58,285 nt of DNA, taken from contig JAEZTQ010000025.1 in the NCBI GenBank assembly GCA_023443625.1, positions 1-58,285 on the forward strand, given 5' to 3'. The notes under the pieces are model-generated. The model worked only from the letters and a program-made list of their open reading frames with translations, had not been told where the DNA came from and did no database searches. The translations under genes and the position numbers were made by a program. Position 1 is the first letter of the stretch. Each line of letters opens with the position of its first letter. Shown one piece after another: positions 16,586 to 26,602 of the stretch. This DNA comes from Bacillota bacterium (GTDB lineage: Bacteria > Bacillota_A > Clostridia > Lachnospirales > Lachnospiraceae).

Positions 16586-17737
16586 TTACCAGATTAAATC
16601 TTTTGCAATACCTAATAGCTGATTAAAATTTTCTTTTGCTTCATCCAAATCAGTATTAGCTCCCCAACTTATCCTTATTGCACCTTCTATAAGTTCCTGT
16701 TGCAAACCCATTTCCATTAGAACAAAACTTGGACTGTATGCACTTGAATTGCATGCCGATCCATTCGAAATACCACAAAAGTTTTTAGATGACAACATAA
16801 GTGCTTCAGATGACACACCTTCAATACTAATATTTAATGTATTGCAAACACTTCTTTCCAAAGAACCGTTTACACTATATTTTAATCCAGACTGTTCAAT
16901 AAGACTTAGCATCACATCTTTGATTTCCAAACAATGTTTTGTATTATCATCATGCTCTAATAAGGCAATCTCACAGGCTTTACCAAATCCTGCAATTAAT
17001 GCCACCGGCAGTGTACCTGGTCTAATACCATGTTCCTGTGAACCACCATATGTAATCGCTTGAACAGGAGGCAATTTATATCTTTTTTTCTTAAGCACTA
17101 ACACACCAATACCCTGTGGGCCACTCATTTTATGAGCGCAAAATGACATCATATCGTATGACAAATCTTTCAACTCATCAACTAACTTTCCAGCGCTTTG
17201 CGTTGCATCAGTATGAAAAAGCACATCTTTATCTGCTAGGTAATCTCCAATTTCTTTAATCGGTTGTATCACACCTGTTTCATTATTAACATGCATAATA
17301 CTGACAAGTAACGTATCGTTTGTTACAAGAGATAAAACATCTTCCGCTCTAATCATTCCCTCAGAATCTGGTTTTACATAATCCACTCTAAATCCCTCTC
17401 TAGATAGGGCTTTTACGGATTCTAGTATTGCTTTATGTTCAATTGACGAGGTAATTATGTGCTTTTTCCCAGATTCCTCTGCATATTTTTTTAATCCTAA
17501 AACTGCAATATTATTGCTTTCTGTCGAACCACTGGTGAAGAAAATTTCATCTTTATTTCTTCCAATTAAGTTAGCTACCTGAGCTCTAGCATTTTCTACA
17601 ACTTTTCTTGCACTATCACCATAATCATGTGTTCTACTATCAGCATTGCCGTAAGAATTTTTATATATATCATTCATACATTCCAAAACTCTTAAATCTA
17701 TTGGTGATGATGCATTATAATCCAAATAAATTCCCAT
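16586..17737 (-). CDS. dndA: Cysteine desulfurase, DndA-type (IscS/NifS family)
   Basis: This 383-residue PLP enzyme removes sulfur from cysteine as a persulfide and supplies it to DndC for DNA phosphorothioation. Visible marks are the N-terminus IYLDYNASSP, TSGSTESNN for phosphate binding, HTDATQSAGK, the PLP lysine in CAHKMSGPQG near residue 200, and the catalytic Cys loop GISNGSACNSS near residue 328. It starts 3 bases after dndE. In many dnd clusters dndA is divergent or absent and a housekeeping IscS is used; here it is the fifth gene of the modification block, in the order B-C-D-E-A. The position supports the DndA assignment over a housekeeping desulfurase. Confidence 0.85.
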   Translation of the reverse strand: MGIYLDYNASSPIDLRVLECMNDIYKNSYGNADSRTHDYGDSARKVVENARAQVANLIGRNKDEIFFTSGSTESNNIAVLGLKKYAEESGKKHIITSSIEHKAILESVKALSREGFRVDYVKPDSEGMIRAEDVLSLVTNDTLLVSIMHVNNETGVIQPIKEIGDYLADKDVLFHTDATQSAGKLVDELKDLSYDMMSFCAHKMSGPQGIGVLVLKKKRYKLPPVQAITYGGSQEHGIRPGTLPVALIAGFGKACEIALLEHDDNTKHCLEIKDVMLSLIEQSGLKYSVNGSLERSVCNTLNISIEGVSSEALMLSSKNFCGISNGSACNSSAYSPSFVLMEMGLQQELIEGAIRISWGANTDLDEAKENFNQLLGIAKDLIW

Positions 17738-17740
17738 TTA

Positions 17741-18124
17741 TTATTCATCTCCTACCGCCAAAAGCAATAAATCATTAATTGACTTAATAAAATTTGTTCC
17801 ACTTAAATAAGATATACCTCTTTCTAAGTGTAATTTAAAATACTTAGCTACAGTATCATGATCCAATGGAATATCTTTTGACTTGCACCATGCAACAACT
17901 AGTGCTTCATATAAATCACTATCTTCTCCACCAAATGTATACCATGACATTTCCAGATTACTATCTTGATTTATTTGTATATCTGTTGGAATAGAATCTT
18001 CTTTAAGCGAATAACATAATGCCCATCTACATAATACATTCCAGTTCTTAATTCCAGTTTTTCCTTTTAATCTAGACAACTTATCTTTAGCCTGATTTGA
18101 TAATCGTATCTGCTTAACTAACAT
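17741..18124 (-). CDS. dndE: DNA sulfur modification protein DndE
   Basis: This 127-residue protein starts MLVKQIRLSNQAKDKLSRLKGKTGI and includes NWNVLCRWALCYSLKE, TFGGEDSDLYEALVVAWC and ERGISYLSGTNFIKSINDLL, the usual DndE pattern. DndE is a small essential member of the DndCDE complex; the Escherichia protein is tetrameric and prefers nicked double-stranded DNA. The start overlaps the end of dndD by 7 bases, so translation is probably coupled. It is the expected size for the family. Confidence 0.85.
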   Translation of the reverse strand: MLVKQIRLSNQAKDKLSRLKGKTGIKNWNVLCRWALCYSLKEDSIPTDIQINQDSNLEMSWYTFGGEDSDLYEALVVAWCKSKDIPLDHDTVAKYFKLHLERGISYLSGTNFIKSINDLLLLAVGDE

Positions 18125-20073
18125 ACTTTTCCCTCCACAAAATATCCTCTACGAATTGATGTAGATTTTGAATTATCGTCATAGATCAATGTGAATTCAT
18201 CACCAACATTCTCTTTCATCATAGTATAATATTCATCCGTAATCTCTGTATCAGTAGATAAAATAATAGTCTGTTCACTAGCATTTGGGAAATAACTAGT
18301 AATCAATGTTTCTCTATGATTTGAATCTAATCTAGATAATGGTGTATCAATAATTACTGGTAACTTACGTTTTGAACAGATTGCAATCGCCCATAAAAGA
18401 GATATTACCATTAACTGTTTTTCACCTGCTGAAAGAGATGATTTTTGAACTTCGTTTCCATCAATATTAATGTATTTTAAATCGAGTGTTTCTTCATCCA
18501 TTACAATATGACTAATTAAATTCTTTTTATTAGCCAGTTTCTTATAGCAGGCTGTCATTGTTTCAGCAACAACACTAACTTTCCTTTTTTGCAATCTTAC
18601 CTTATAGACATCTAAGATATTGGTTATGATTTGAGAATACTTCATGATTCTATCAGTATCATCTCCTAATTCAACATGTTCCAAGTATGATTCTACTTTT
18701 CTTTTAAACTCCGCATTAACAGTAATAAATTGACTATTTGTACTTCTATATTTTTCTTCAAGAAGATCAAGTTCAACATCAATAGAGTTGATTTTCTCTT
18801 CAACAAGTTTTATATTCTTATAAATTCTTGAAATTGCCTTTTCATCAATATCAACAGACAAATAACTTTCTAACTGCGAAGACTCTTTAATGCATCTATT
18901 TAAATGTATTAAATGTTTTAGCGTATCATTTACTTTGGCTTCCAATCCCTCAGCCAGCAATTTCTGCAATCTAAATATATTTGTATCTGACAATCTATAT
19001 ATTTCTTTTACATCGCCTGACTCCGCATTTACCCTTATGTAATCGATAAAATCTGATGCAGTATCTGATTTTTCAGGACACTCTTCTTCGAATCTTTTTA
19101 ACATATATTTCATTTGATAAAGAGTCATTTCCAGCATCTTTTTTTCTTGCTCAAGCAAAGATTGATCTTCAATTTCAAGTAATAAATTCTTAACCATAAA
19201 TAATGGTAACTCTGATGCAGCATCATTTATTAAAACATCTTTCGATTGATTAATTTTCGTAGTCAATGCAATTTTCTTCTGATATAAATCTTCTCTTTGC
19301 TTTACAACATCGCCACCTTTAGATCTGTATTCACTCTGCAGTGCATCAAGCTCTTTAATTTTATCTTCTAATTCAACCTTCTTACCTACAATGGATAACT
19401 CAACTGTTTTTAATTCCCTTTCAAGATTATCCTTGTTATCTCTTAACAATTCGATTTCCATGAGATTTTGGTTGTTCTCATTTTTTTTACTTAATTTTGA
19501 TATGATTCTTCCTAAATCATTACTTAATACATCTAATACAGATATACCTAGTAACGCTCTAATAGAATCCTTCATTTGTGTATCTGTATCCTCAACTGCC
19601 AACTCCGCTATTTTTTCACCGTCAAAGAAAAAGAAGTTAGACAATCTACTTGGAAGAATATTTTCAATAAACATTGGCCAATTTTCAGTTAAAAACGAAT
19701 TATATTCATCATTTTTATAAACTGAAATCTCTTCCTTAATTCTTTGGTTATTTCCATTCCAAATTCTTTTTATTCTGTAATTTTCGCTTTCCGAAGCATC
19801 TATTGAGAAGAAAAGCTCTAGGCTGGCTTCATTACTTCCATCTGCAATATTTATATATGACTTTAAGTATTGACCATAAGATCTCATTTTACTTTCATGA
19901 TAAGCAAATGAATTTTGTCCATATAATGAAAGTAAAATAGCTTCAAGAAAAGTAGTTTTTCCACGTCCATTCATTCCACCCACAAGTACAACAGGTTGGT
20001 TTGATGTAAATTCAAAAATGTTGTCGCCCGCATAGACACCAAAATTATGTAGTTTTAATTCCTTAATTACCAT
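18118..20073 (-). CDS. dndD: DNA sulfur modification protein DndD (SMC-like ATPase)
   Basis: This 651-residue ATPase of the SMC/Rad50 type has Walker A GMNGRGKT at residues 33-40 and a Q-loop region with FFFFDGEKIAELAVED. A long central coiled coil spans about residues 190-480. Near the C-terminus come the signature SLSAGEKQLMVISLLWAIA and Walker B LPVIIDTPLSRLD. DndD is thought to use ATP to open or nick DNA for sulfur insertion by DndC. The start shares one base with the dndC stop (TAATG), indicating coupling. The length is typical of DndD. Confidence 0.9.
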   Translation of the reverse strand: MVIKELKLHNFGVYAGDNIFEFTSNQPVVLVGGMNGRGKTTFLEAILLSLYGQNSFAYHESKMRSYGQYLKSYINIADGSNEASLELFFSIDASESENYRIKRIWNGNNQRIKEEISVYKNDEYNSFLTENWPMFIENILPSRLSNFFFFDGEKIAELAVEDTDTQMKDSIRALLGISVLDVLSNDLGRIISKLSKKNENNQNLMEIELLRDNKDNLERELKTVELSIVGKKVELEDKIKELDALQSEYRSKGGDVVKQREDLYQKKIALTTKINQSKDVLINDAASELPLFMVKNLLLEIEDQSLLEQEKKMLEMTLYQMKYMLKRFEEECPEKSDTASDFIDYIRVNAESGDVKEIYRLSDTNIFRLQKLLAEGLEAKVNDTLKHLIHLNRCIKESSQLESYLSVDIDEKAISRIYKNIKLVEEKINSIDVELDLLEEKYRSTNSQFITVNAEFKRKVESYLEHVELGDDTDRIMKYSQIITNILDVYKVRLQKRKVSVVAETMTACYKKLANKKNLISHIVMDEETLDLKYINIDGNEVQKSSLSAGEKQLMVISLLWAIAICSKRKLPVIIDTPLSRLDSNHRETLITSYFPNASEQTIILSTDTEITDEYYTMMKENVGDEFTLIYDDNSKSTSIRRGYFVEGKVC

Positions 20074-21608
20074 TATTCTGTCACCTCATTCTGCTCTTCA
20101 TCTTCAAATTCCTCATTGCCACCTTTAAAGTGCACAAAGAATTTCTCATTATATTTACCACCTAAATCTTTCTTTCTCTCTAACTGGCTTCTATAATAGT
20201 TTGTGGCATCCTCTTCATCTGAATAGAATGTTTTTCTAATACATGATTCTAACGAATTCAAAATTCCTTTTCTTTCATTTACTGAATTAATTCTTGCTTC
20301 AGTATCTATCAAACTATACATCATTTCAAATGACAACTCTTCATCCGGATACAACTCCTCACATACCTGTTTAAGTATATCCCATTCATCTTTTCCAAAA
20401 GATTCATTTTGTATCCAATCTGGGTCCTCAAACTCTTTGCCAAAAACCTCCTTATATATCCTTGGCAATGAATCATCAAATTCATGTTTTTCATTTACCC
20501 AGATTCTTCTTATACATCTCAATTCATCATTAGAGATTAATTCGAAATCATAAAATTCTTCTGGTCCATTCTCCATAATATCTAACTGAATTTCTAATAA
20601 TTTTTTTAGCCATTCTTCACGGATTTCCTTCAAATATGGTCCATGATGAAGCCTTTCATATGTTCCAGTAAGATAACCCTGCATTTTTCTAAAGCTTCTT
20701 CTATCGCGATCTTTTTCTTCGTCTCCAAAATAATTTCTAAATTCAAGAAGTGGTGTCATCCAAACCTTCTCATCATCGTTTGCAATCATCGCTTCCATTG
20801 ATTTATCTTTTTCAACCATAGTACATACCCAGCAACCAAATCTACTTTTACCACAACTTGGTAAGTTTTTTTCTGTCATCATCGGACACTCCTTGTCCTC
20901 TGTCGCACTCATGTACAATGTCTGTAGCTCATGATTTGAAAATCCCCATGGATTCTTATATTGCATTAAGAAAACCCATACATCGTTATCCTTCCAATCT
21001 TCAAGAGGTGAAAATACTAATTCATTAGCCAATGTAGGATTTGGACTTAATAACTCTCTAACCCTTAATTTTTCATATTTTGCCATAGTTCTAGCACGAT
21101 TAGAACTCTCCGCTTTTCTAGTTCCTATAACAAGAATTATTTCTCCATGTTCAGCTATTTTGTTTTTTATAAAATTGTTAACCGGCTGAATCTTTAATCT
21201 GTCTGTACACCAACGTAACTTTTTTCTAGGGAATGGATAACCACGTCCAATAAGATTAACCCAAAAAGTATTATTCGTTTCTGGAGTTAATCTATGAGTA
21301 ATAAATGGTAACTTTTGCTCATTAGCGGCATTTTGCATTATTACTAAAGAATTTTCGACCCACTTAGAAATAACTGGTGATTCAACTAATGTATCAGTAT
21401 TAACAATATGTACTGGCTTTGTTAATTTAACGGCAGATAATTCTTTCAATGCTAACCATACTAGCTGTAATGTTGCTGTGCTATCCTTACCACCTGAATA
21501 TCCAATTACCCATGGAATATCATCTGCCAAATATAAATTACGTATAGTTTCTTTTAAACCTTCAATTACTTCTTTAGTAATTGATATTCTTGAATTATTT
21601 GTTTCCAT
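20073..21608 (-). CDS. dndC: DNA sulfur modification protein DndC
   Basis: This 511-residue protein of the PAPS reductase/adenine nucleotide alpha-hydrolase superfamily has a PP-loop SGGKDS at residues 38-43 for ATP binding. The cysteine-containing segments RWCTDRLKIQP and ECPMM...SCGKSRFGCWVC provide the Cys ligands expected for the DndC iron-sulfur cluster. DndC activates the DNA backbone phosphate with ATP and receives sulfur from DndA to form the phosphorothioate linkage. It begins 2 bases after dndB and is coupled to dndD. All hallmark residues appear present, so the modification enzyme is probably active. Confidence 0.9.
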   Translation of the reverse strand: METNNSRISITKEVIEGLKETIRNLYLADDIPWVIGYSGGKDSTATLQLVWLALKELSAVKLTKPVHIVNTDTLVESPVISKWVENSLVIMQNAANEQKLPFITHRLTPETNNTFWVNLIGRGYPFPRKKLRWCTDRLKIQPVNNFIKNKIAEHGEIILVIGTRKAESSNRARTMAKYEKLRVRELLSPNPTLANELVFSPLEDWKDNDVWVFLMQYKNPWGFSNHELQTLYMSATEDKECPMMTEKNLPSCGKSRFGCWVCTMVEKDKSMEAMIANDDEKVWMTPLLEFRNYFGDEEKDRDRRSFRKMQGYLTGTYERLHHGPYLKEIREEWLKKLLEIQLDIMENGPEEFYDFELISNDELRCIRRIWVNEKHEFDDSLPRIYKEVFGKEFEDPDWIQNESFGKDEWDILKQVCEELYPDEELSFEMMYSLIDTEARINSVNERKGILNSLESCIRKTFYSDEEDATNYYRSQLERKKDLGGKYNEKFFVHFKGGNEEFEDEEQNEVTE

Positions 21609-21610
21609 GT

Positions 21611-22687
21611 TTATCCTCTATTCTTTAGATTATTCAACAATTCTTCCTCAGCTTTCAATTCTGAATCAGATAATATCAAATCCAAGCTTTTCTTAATCAT
21701 ATTAGTAGCTAATATAATTGCTTTCTCATTATTGATCATTCTTCCATTTTCCTTTACAACCCTTAAAAACCAAACATCAGCACTTCGCTTCCAATTTATT
21801 TTTTGCAAATCAACAAGTATGTTTTGCATATTTAGATTTTGATTACTGTAAAAGTAATTTCCTAATCTTCCAAATGCTTGAATAATTACAGACTGGACTG
21901 CTAAATACTGCTCGCGAAGTTCTTTTTTGCTTAATTCTTTGCAATGTAATTCTGTCCATGGCAACATATTTTTAGCGATTAGCTGCCAATACGAAATACA
22001 GAATCTTTCAAATTCTATATCACATTCTTTTTTCCCAAGTATTCTTTTATTAGCTGTATAAATAGTATTCAAAGTAAATAATGCTGATGAAAATTTTCCG
22101 AGAATATCTTTTTCTTTGTCCACATAATCATTAAAAAATGCAACATTCTCAACGATTTTTCTTGTAACAACAGCTAACTCATCTCTTGAATCATATAACT
22201 CCGCAATAGAATTAGAAGTTTTCACTGCATGTTTATTTAAATCAGTAAATATTTGCTGGCTATTCTTTAATCCTTGATCTTCGTAAAAAACAATTGAAAT
22301 TGTCTCCTCGCCTATTTCAGGTCGTTCATTAATTGCTTCGGCAATTGCTGCTTTCCTATGTTGTCCATCATTAATTAAAAACCTAGCATCTAATGATATT
22401 TCTAAAATGCCAAGACCTGCATTGCCTTCTGGAACAAATTCAAATTCTCCATCAATAGATGCTGCTAACGCAGAAAAAACATAACTATCTTTATTGTCTA
22501 GAATATAATTCTTGATAGTCGGTATCCTTGATTCATTAATTCTTCTTTGAGCCCTATATTCAGGTAGAACAAATTCATTTTCTTCTGGGAACAAACGATT
22601 TAGCATTTTTAAAGGAACCATTGCAATATAATACTCTTTTCCAGCTTGTACCCCTTTGACCACGGGAAATTTATAACAAAAATTCAT
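21611..22687 (-). CDS. dndB: DndB-type DGQHR-domain protein
   Basis: This 358-residue protein carries the DGQHR motif (RFLINDGQHRKAAIAEAI, about residues 103-120), followed by QIFTDLNKHAVKTSNSIAELYD, the DndB/ParB-like pattern. DndB is not needed for sulfur insertion as such. In Salmonella and Streptomyces it is reported to repress dnd transcription and to limit modification frequency. The ATG at 22687 is preferred over a TTG 12 bases upstream because the TTG lies within the GGAGG ribosome binding site. A promoter overlapping a long dyad precedes it. DpdB of deazaguanine islands is also a DGQHR protein, but the adjoining dndCDE genes settle the assignment. Confidence 0.85.
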   Translation of the reverse strand: MNFCYKFPVVKGVQAGKEYYIAMVPLKMLNRLFPEENEFVLPEYRAQRRINESRIPTIKNYILDNKDSYVFSALAASIDGEFEFVPEGNAGLGILEISLDARFLINDGQHRKAAIAEAINERPEIGEETISIVFYEDQGLKNSQQIFTDLNKHAVKTSNSIAELYDSRDELAVVTRKIVENVAFFNDYVDKEKDILGKFSSALFTLNTIYTANKRILGKKECDIEFERFCISYWQLIAKNMLPWTELHCKELSKKELREQYLAVQSVIIQAFGRLGNYFYSNQNLNMQNILVDLQKINWKRSADVWFLRVVKENGRMINNEKAIILATNMIKKSLDLILSDSELKAEEELLNNLKNRG

Positions 22688-22702
22688 ATTTTCCTCCAAA
22701 AA

Positions 22703-22764
22703 AAATATACTTAAGTAGATTGTTCAACCTACTTAAGTATATTTGTAATTTTGTAAAAAGTCAA
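22703..22764 (-). promoter_or_regulatory. Promoter of dndBCDEA overlapping a 16-bp-arm dyad (operator or hairpin)
   Basis: On the minus strand TTGACT (22764-22759) and TATACT (22741-22736) are exactly 17 bases apart, directly after the stop of the 218-residue gene. The -10 box lies within one arm of a perfect inverted repeat: 22703-22718 and 22729-22744, 16 bp each with a 10-base centre that itself continues as ttg..caa after one mismatch. Eight T follow the second arm, then GGAGG and the dndB ATG at 22687. It may act as an operator (for DndB or the XRE protein) and also as a weak terminator for read-through from the upstream effector genes. Confidence 0.65.
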
Positions 22765-23421
22765 TTAGTTTTTGATGCTTAATATTATATTTCCTGATAA
22801 TTCTTCTCTTCGAATCCAATCAATTATCGAATCTGTCAAATCAAGTAATGAGGCTTCCTTATCTTTAACTTTTTTCAGAAAATTGGCAATTTCAACATCG
22901 AACTCCATTTTCGATAAAATCTCATTAGCTTTCTCATTAGCGGTTTCGTATTGAGAAGAAACCGCTTCATCAACAGGCCAATTAGAAAAATTATTCATAC
23001 AAGCTAATATCTTTTGTATTTCCTGTTTCTCATTGCTTACAAGCTTAAGTATTCCTAATTCTTCTTTAATTCCGGCTAAATAATCATCAGTCTGACTCTT
23101 CCATTCCGATTGAATTTTTTCACTTAATTTCTTTACACCGTCTTGATATTTAGCAGGATTAATTACTGTTTTCTGTTCAAAAGTTTTCTTTGAATAATCA
23201 ATATACTTACTCAGTTCATCAATAGTTTTATCCGTAAAACTCACATGTGAGTACTTTTTACAAACAGCATATCCTTTGACAATAGGCAGAAAATAGTTCT
23301 TATATGTGTCAAAAAAAGTATTGTTTCTTTTAACTACATTTTGATGCTCATTATCTTTCTGTTTATTTTGCGACACTTCTGCCATCAAAACACGACATTC
23401 ATTCAATTTTTCTTGTAGCAT
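22765..23421 (-). CDS. Uncharacterised coiled-coil protein between effector and dnd genes
   Basis: This 218-residue protein is mostly helical and highly charged, with heptad-like stretches at about residues 1-30, 95-145 and 155-200 and no membrane segment or catalytic motif. I do not recognise a family. It starts one base after the DpdH-like ATPase gene and is the last gene of the upstream block, ending right at the dndB promoter. Its tight linkage suggests a structural partner of the ATPase. A role as a bridge between the modification and effector modules is possible but is only an inference from position. Confidence 0.65.
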   Translation of the reverse strand: MLQEKLNECRVLMAEVSQNKQKDNEHQNVVKRNNTFFDTYKNYFLPIVKGYAVCKKYSHVSFTDKTIDELSKYIDYSKKTFEQKTVINPAKYQDGVKKLSEKIQSEWKSQTDDYLAGIKEELGILKLVSNEKQEIQKILACMNNFSNWPVDEAVSSQYETANEKANEILSKMEFDVEIANFLKKVKDKEASLLDLTDSIIDWIRREELSGNIILSIKN

Positions 23422-23422
23422 A

Positions 23423-26400
23423 CTAATCCTCCAATAAACTCATTAAATCATCGAATGCAGATTTATTCTCGTCAAATCTTGGATCTACATCATTTGACCA
23501 GTTACCACTCCTAGTTAGTGCTTCTTTCGCAGCTAACATCTCACTATGAACATTACATCTGTCTTCATCTACCTTCTTTAGGAATCCTATAAACTGTTTT
23601 ATTATCTGCATAGGATTTTTTGAATATAGAATAATCTTTTCCAAGGTTCTCATATCAGTTGTATCTGCACTCAAAATAGCAAAGGCTTTTGATATATCGG
23701 CACCTTTATCTTTGAATGACGTAGCTTCATTTGTTTTCAGCGACACATTAACACCATTCGTTTCAGTATCCTTATAAAACTCTATAACTTCATTCATTAA
23801 ATCTTTAATATCATCCGTCTCAATTTCCGAATCCTCCGGAAACCCAAAAAAAGTTAATGCTTCTTCATATAAAGTTTTACCCTCCAAACACTCTACTGAG
23901 ACAACCTTATCTACTCTTGACACAATCTTCTTCAAATAGTCCTTTGAGTCATTTCTTGCCTTTATTTTGTCTGTTTCCAAATTCTCTAAGTCAATATCAA
24001 ATGAATTACTTCTCAAGTCCTTAAAAATCAATTCTAGCAAGTTATAATTGATTATTTTTCTCTTTGCATTCTTTTGATTACCTTGAATCAAATTGAAATA
24101 TCTCTGTGTTAAATCAATATTATTCTCCGCAGCACTATTAGCATAAACAATATTATTAACTAAATCACACCATTCTTGGGAATGGCCATTTAGTTCGCTC
24201 TTCTTTCTCAAATTATTTTCTTTAATATAAGTATCTACTCTTATATCTGATACTCTGCTAACTTGCTGATCTCCATTTAACAATCCCCTATATACTTCCG
24301 CTATCATCGAACACTTTAAATAATCAGGGCATTTTTCTTTTTGGTCGAAAGCTTTAACTATATCAACAAACGTTTTTTTATGCTTTTCCAGCCAACTTGT
24401 AGCTACTCTTATACTTGATGTTGAACCATCAAAATCCCAAGAAGCATACTCTGTATTTCCTTCTCTCTTTTTACCAAGATACCAACTCTTTCCGATTGCA
24501 AGCAATAACTGATATGTTTCATCATTATCTTCTAACAAAACAAGCCCTTTATCCACTTTCTTATCCTGTCGTTCTATCTCAACTAGGTCAAAACTTGATT
24601 TTTCCACCATTTGAACAGATACCAATGGAACACCTTCTTGCTGCCACGAAATATTGGCAAAAATAAACTTACTAATCTCATCTCTTACCTGATAAGCTTT
24701 TGTAAAGCTTTTTTTGTCATAATGCCACTCTGAAAGAATTTTTGCGAAATCTTCAAATGCCTTATTAACTACTGGTTTTGGCTCTGGTATCGGAGTTGAT
24801 ATAGGCTCTGGAGCTGGTGGTTCCGTATTTCCACCTTGATCATTGTTTCCACTATCTGTTATATCTTCTGGCTCAATTACAAATTTCTCACCATCAACCT
24901 TATATCCAAGAATTTTTTCTACAAAAGAACTTAATCCAAATTCAGCAAATACATTGACGTTAACTGCACCTAAATAGCCCTTTTTACTTGTATCAAGAGT
25001 ACAATTGCCCCAATAACTTAAAATCGCTAATAAACGTTGTGTCATAACAGCCTTTTCTTCTTCATTATTAGGCATATTTGTAATTGTACTCTTAACACGA
25101 TCAACTATTTCAAAGCTAAGATTAGGCTTTTTTGATAATAAAAACTTAGGAAACATTTTTTTATCTTGAATTATACTATCAACAGCTGGTTCAATTATTT
25201 TTCTAATAATATATCGTGGTGTTTTATGTACATCTATCCTATTATAAAGATTTACAATCGCTCTCTTCGTAAATGGATATAAGCTAATTCTCTTCCCAAT
25301 ATATGTATAATATTCCCAATTATTTACCTCGGTTTCTTTATGAACAGGATACTCGGAATCCAACGCACCATCTTTATGCCATTTTTTAATATCTTCCTCG
25401 CTAACTGACATTACATTCAAATACTTTGCAACAAACTGTATTAAATCATCCTGATTATTTCCAATAGAACCATCCTCAATCGTAACCATAGTAGTAATTC
25501 TATCTAAATAATTCGATCTAAATTCTTTAAAATACTCTGTTGTAGTACCTATTACTGAAACCAGTCTACACATATTATCTTTGGCATTTTCACCAGTATG
25601 ATTTACAATCAATGCATCCAATAAATCTCTATTGATACCAGTACATGATGTAATATCCTCAATTAATAAAATAAGATTTTTTTCCTGCAAAAATAATTCT
25701 TGTCTAATTTCCTTAAAAATCTGCTGAAAATCTCCAGGTTCGATCCCCGCACAAGCCTTTATTACTGGTTCAACCTTAGAATTCATATATTCAACTAGTA
25801 TTTCCGGATTACATTCATCGTCAGGAAAACTACCATCTGTCTCAGGCAATAATTTATTGGCCATTTTTACAGCTTTTTTACTGGCATTATTTTTCAATTT
25901 CATGTTGAAATCATAATCTAGCGTAAAGTCTTCTATTTCAAATAATGCAAGAACATCCTCGTCATTTGTAGTATTACTATCGACAATTTTGCTATAAATA
26001 CGCTCTATTGGACCACCAGCCATCAGCATTCTTTCCTCAAACTCTGAACTCGAAAGAAGCTCTCTGAAATTTCTCTGATCACTTGAAGAAAGGCTTGAAT
26101 CTTTGCCATCCACTATTTCAACCAAAAACTTGTGATAAATTTCATACTTAAATTTCTGTTCACTTACATTTTGATTTGCTCTGACTAATCTTTCATAAAT
26201 ATCTTTATTTTTAATATTTTTAACTTCATCAATATTAAGAAACTGCTTAATTGTGCCTTTTAGTGTATTGTCACTTCTTCTAATCATCAATACAACATCA
26301 TTTTGTACATCTAGTGCTGAAAGCCTAGCTTCAATCCATCTAATAAAATGTGATTTTCCTGAGCCACTTGAACCGTCCACTACAATTAGCTGATGTTCAT

Positions 26401-26602
26401 TATACACATCAGAATTATTAAAATATTTACTGAACACCTCATCCTCTGATATATAATCAGATACAGGTGTTCCAGATAAATCATTTGTTACTGTAATTTT
26501 TCTAAATGGTACATGAGTAGAAAGGAAGTCAGCTTGTGTACTATTAATTGAATCAACATTCAATACATCTTTTAATCTTTTCAATGCAATTTGCTTATTC
26601 AT
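23423..26602 (-). CDS. DpdH-like large P-loop ATPase
   Basis: This 1059-residue protein has a Walker A, DGSSGSGKSHF, at residues 76-86, and a Walker B-like acidic segment LILLIEDITSCTGI near residue 315, followed by a sensor-like SVIGTTTEYF. That is an AAA+/STAND-like ATPase layout. A Pro/Glu-rich linker (PPAPEPISTPIPEPKP, around residue 620) separates the ATPase half from a helical C-terminal half. Size, domain order and position after SNF2, RecQ-like and DpdG-like genes match DpdH of the 7-deazaguanine DNA islands, an effector-side protein of unknown mechanism. It overlaps the DpdG-like gene by 4 bases (ATGA). It is not a DptH, which is larger and FtsK/HerA-like. Confidence 0.6.
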   Translation of the reverse strand: MNKQIALKRLKDVLNVDSINSTQADFLSTHVPFRKITVTNDLSGTPVSDYISEDEVFSKYFNNSDVYNEHQLIVVDGSSGSGKSHFIRWIEARLSALDVQNDVVLMIRRSDNTLKGTIKQFLNIDEVKNIKNKDIYERLVRANQNVSEQKFKYEIYHKFLVEIVDGKDSSLSSSDQRNFRELLSSSEFEERMLMAGGPIERIYSKIVDSNTTNDEDVLALFEIEDFTLDYDFNMKLKNNASKKAVKMANKLLPETDGSFPDDECNPEILVEYMNSKVEPVIKACAGIEPGDFQQIFKEIRQELFLQEKNLILLIEDITSCTGINRDLLDALIVNHTGENAKDNMCRLVSVIGTTTEYFKEFRSNYLDRITTMVTIEDGSIGNNQDDLIQFVAKYLNVMSVSEEDIKKWHKDGALDSEYPVHKETEVNNWEYYTYIGKRISLYPFTKRAIVNLYNRIDVHKTPRYIIRKIIEPAVDSIIQDKKMFPKFLLSKKPNLSFEIVDRVKSTITNMPNNEEEKAVMTQRLLAILSYWGNCTLDTSKKGYLGAVNVNVFAEFGLSSFVEKILGYKVDGEKFVIEPEDITDSGNNDQGGNTEPPAPEPISTPIPEPKPVVNKAFEDFAKILSEWHYDKKSFTKAYQVRDEISKFIFANISWQQEGVPLVSVQMVEKSSFDLVEIERQDKKVDKGLVLLEDNDETYQLLLAIGKSWYLGKKREGNTEYASWDFDGSTSSIRVATSWLEKHKKTFVDIVKAFDQKEKCPDYLKCSMIAEVYRGLLNGDQQVSRVSDIRVDTYIKENNLRKKSELNGHSQEWCDLVNNIVYANSAAENNIDLTQRYFNLIQGNQKNAKRKIINYNLLELIFKDLRSNSFDIDLENLETDKIKARNDSKDYLKKIVSRVDKVVSVECLEGKTLYEEALTFFGFPEDSEIETDDIKDLMNEVIEFYKDTETNGVNVSLKTNEATSFKDKGADISKAFAILSADTTDMRTLEKIILYSKNPMQIIKQFIGFLKKVDEDRCNVHSEMLAAKEALTRSGNWSNDVDPRFDENKSAFDDLMSLLED

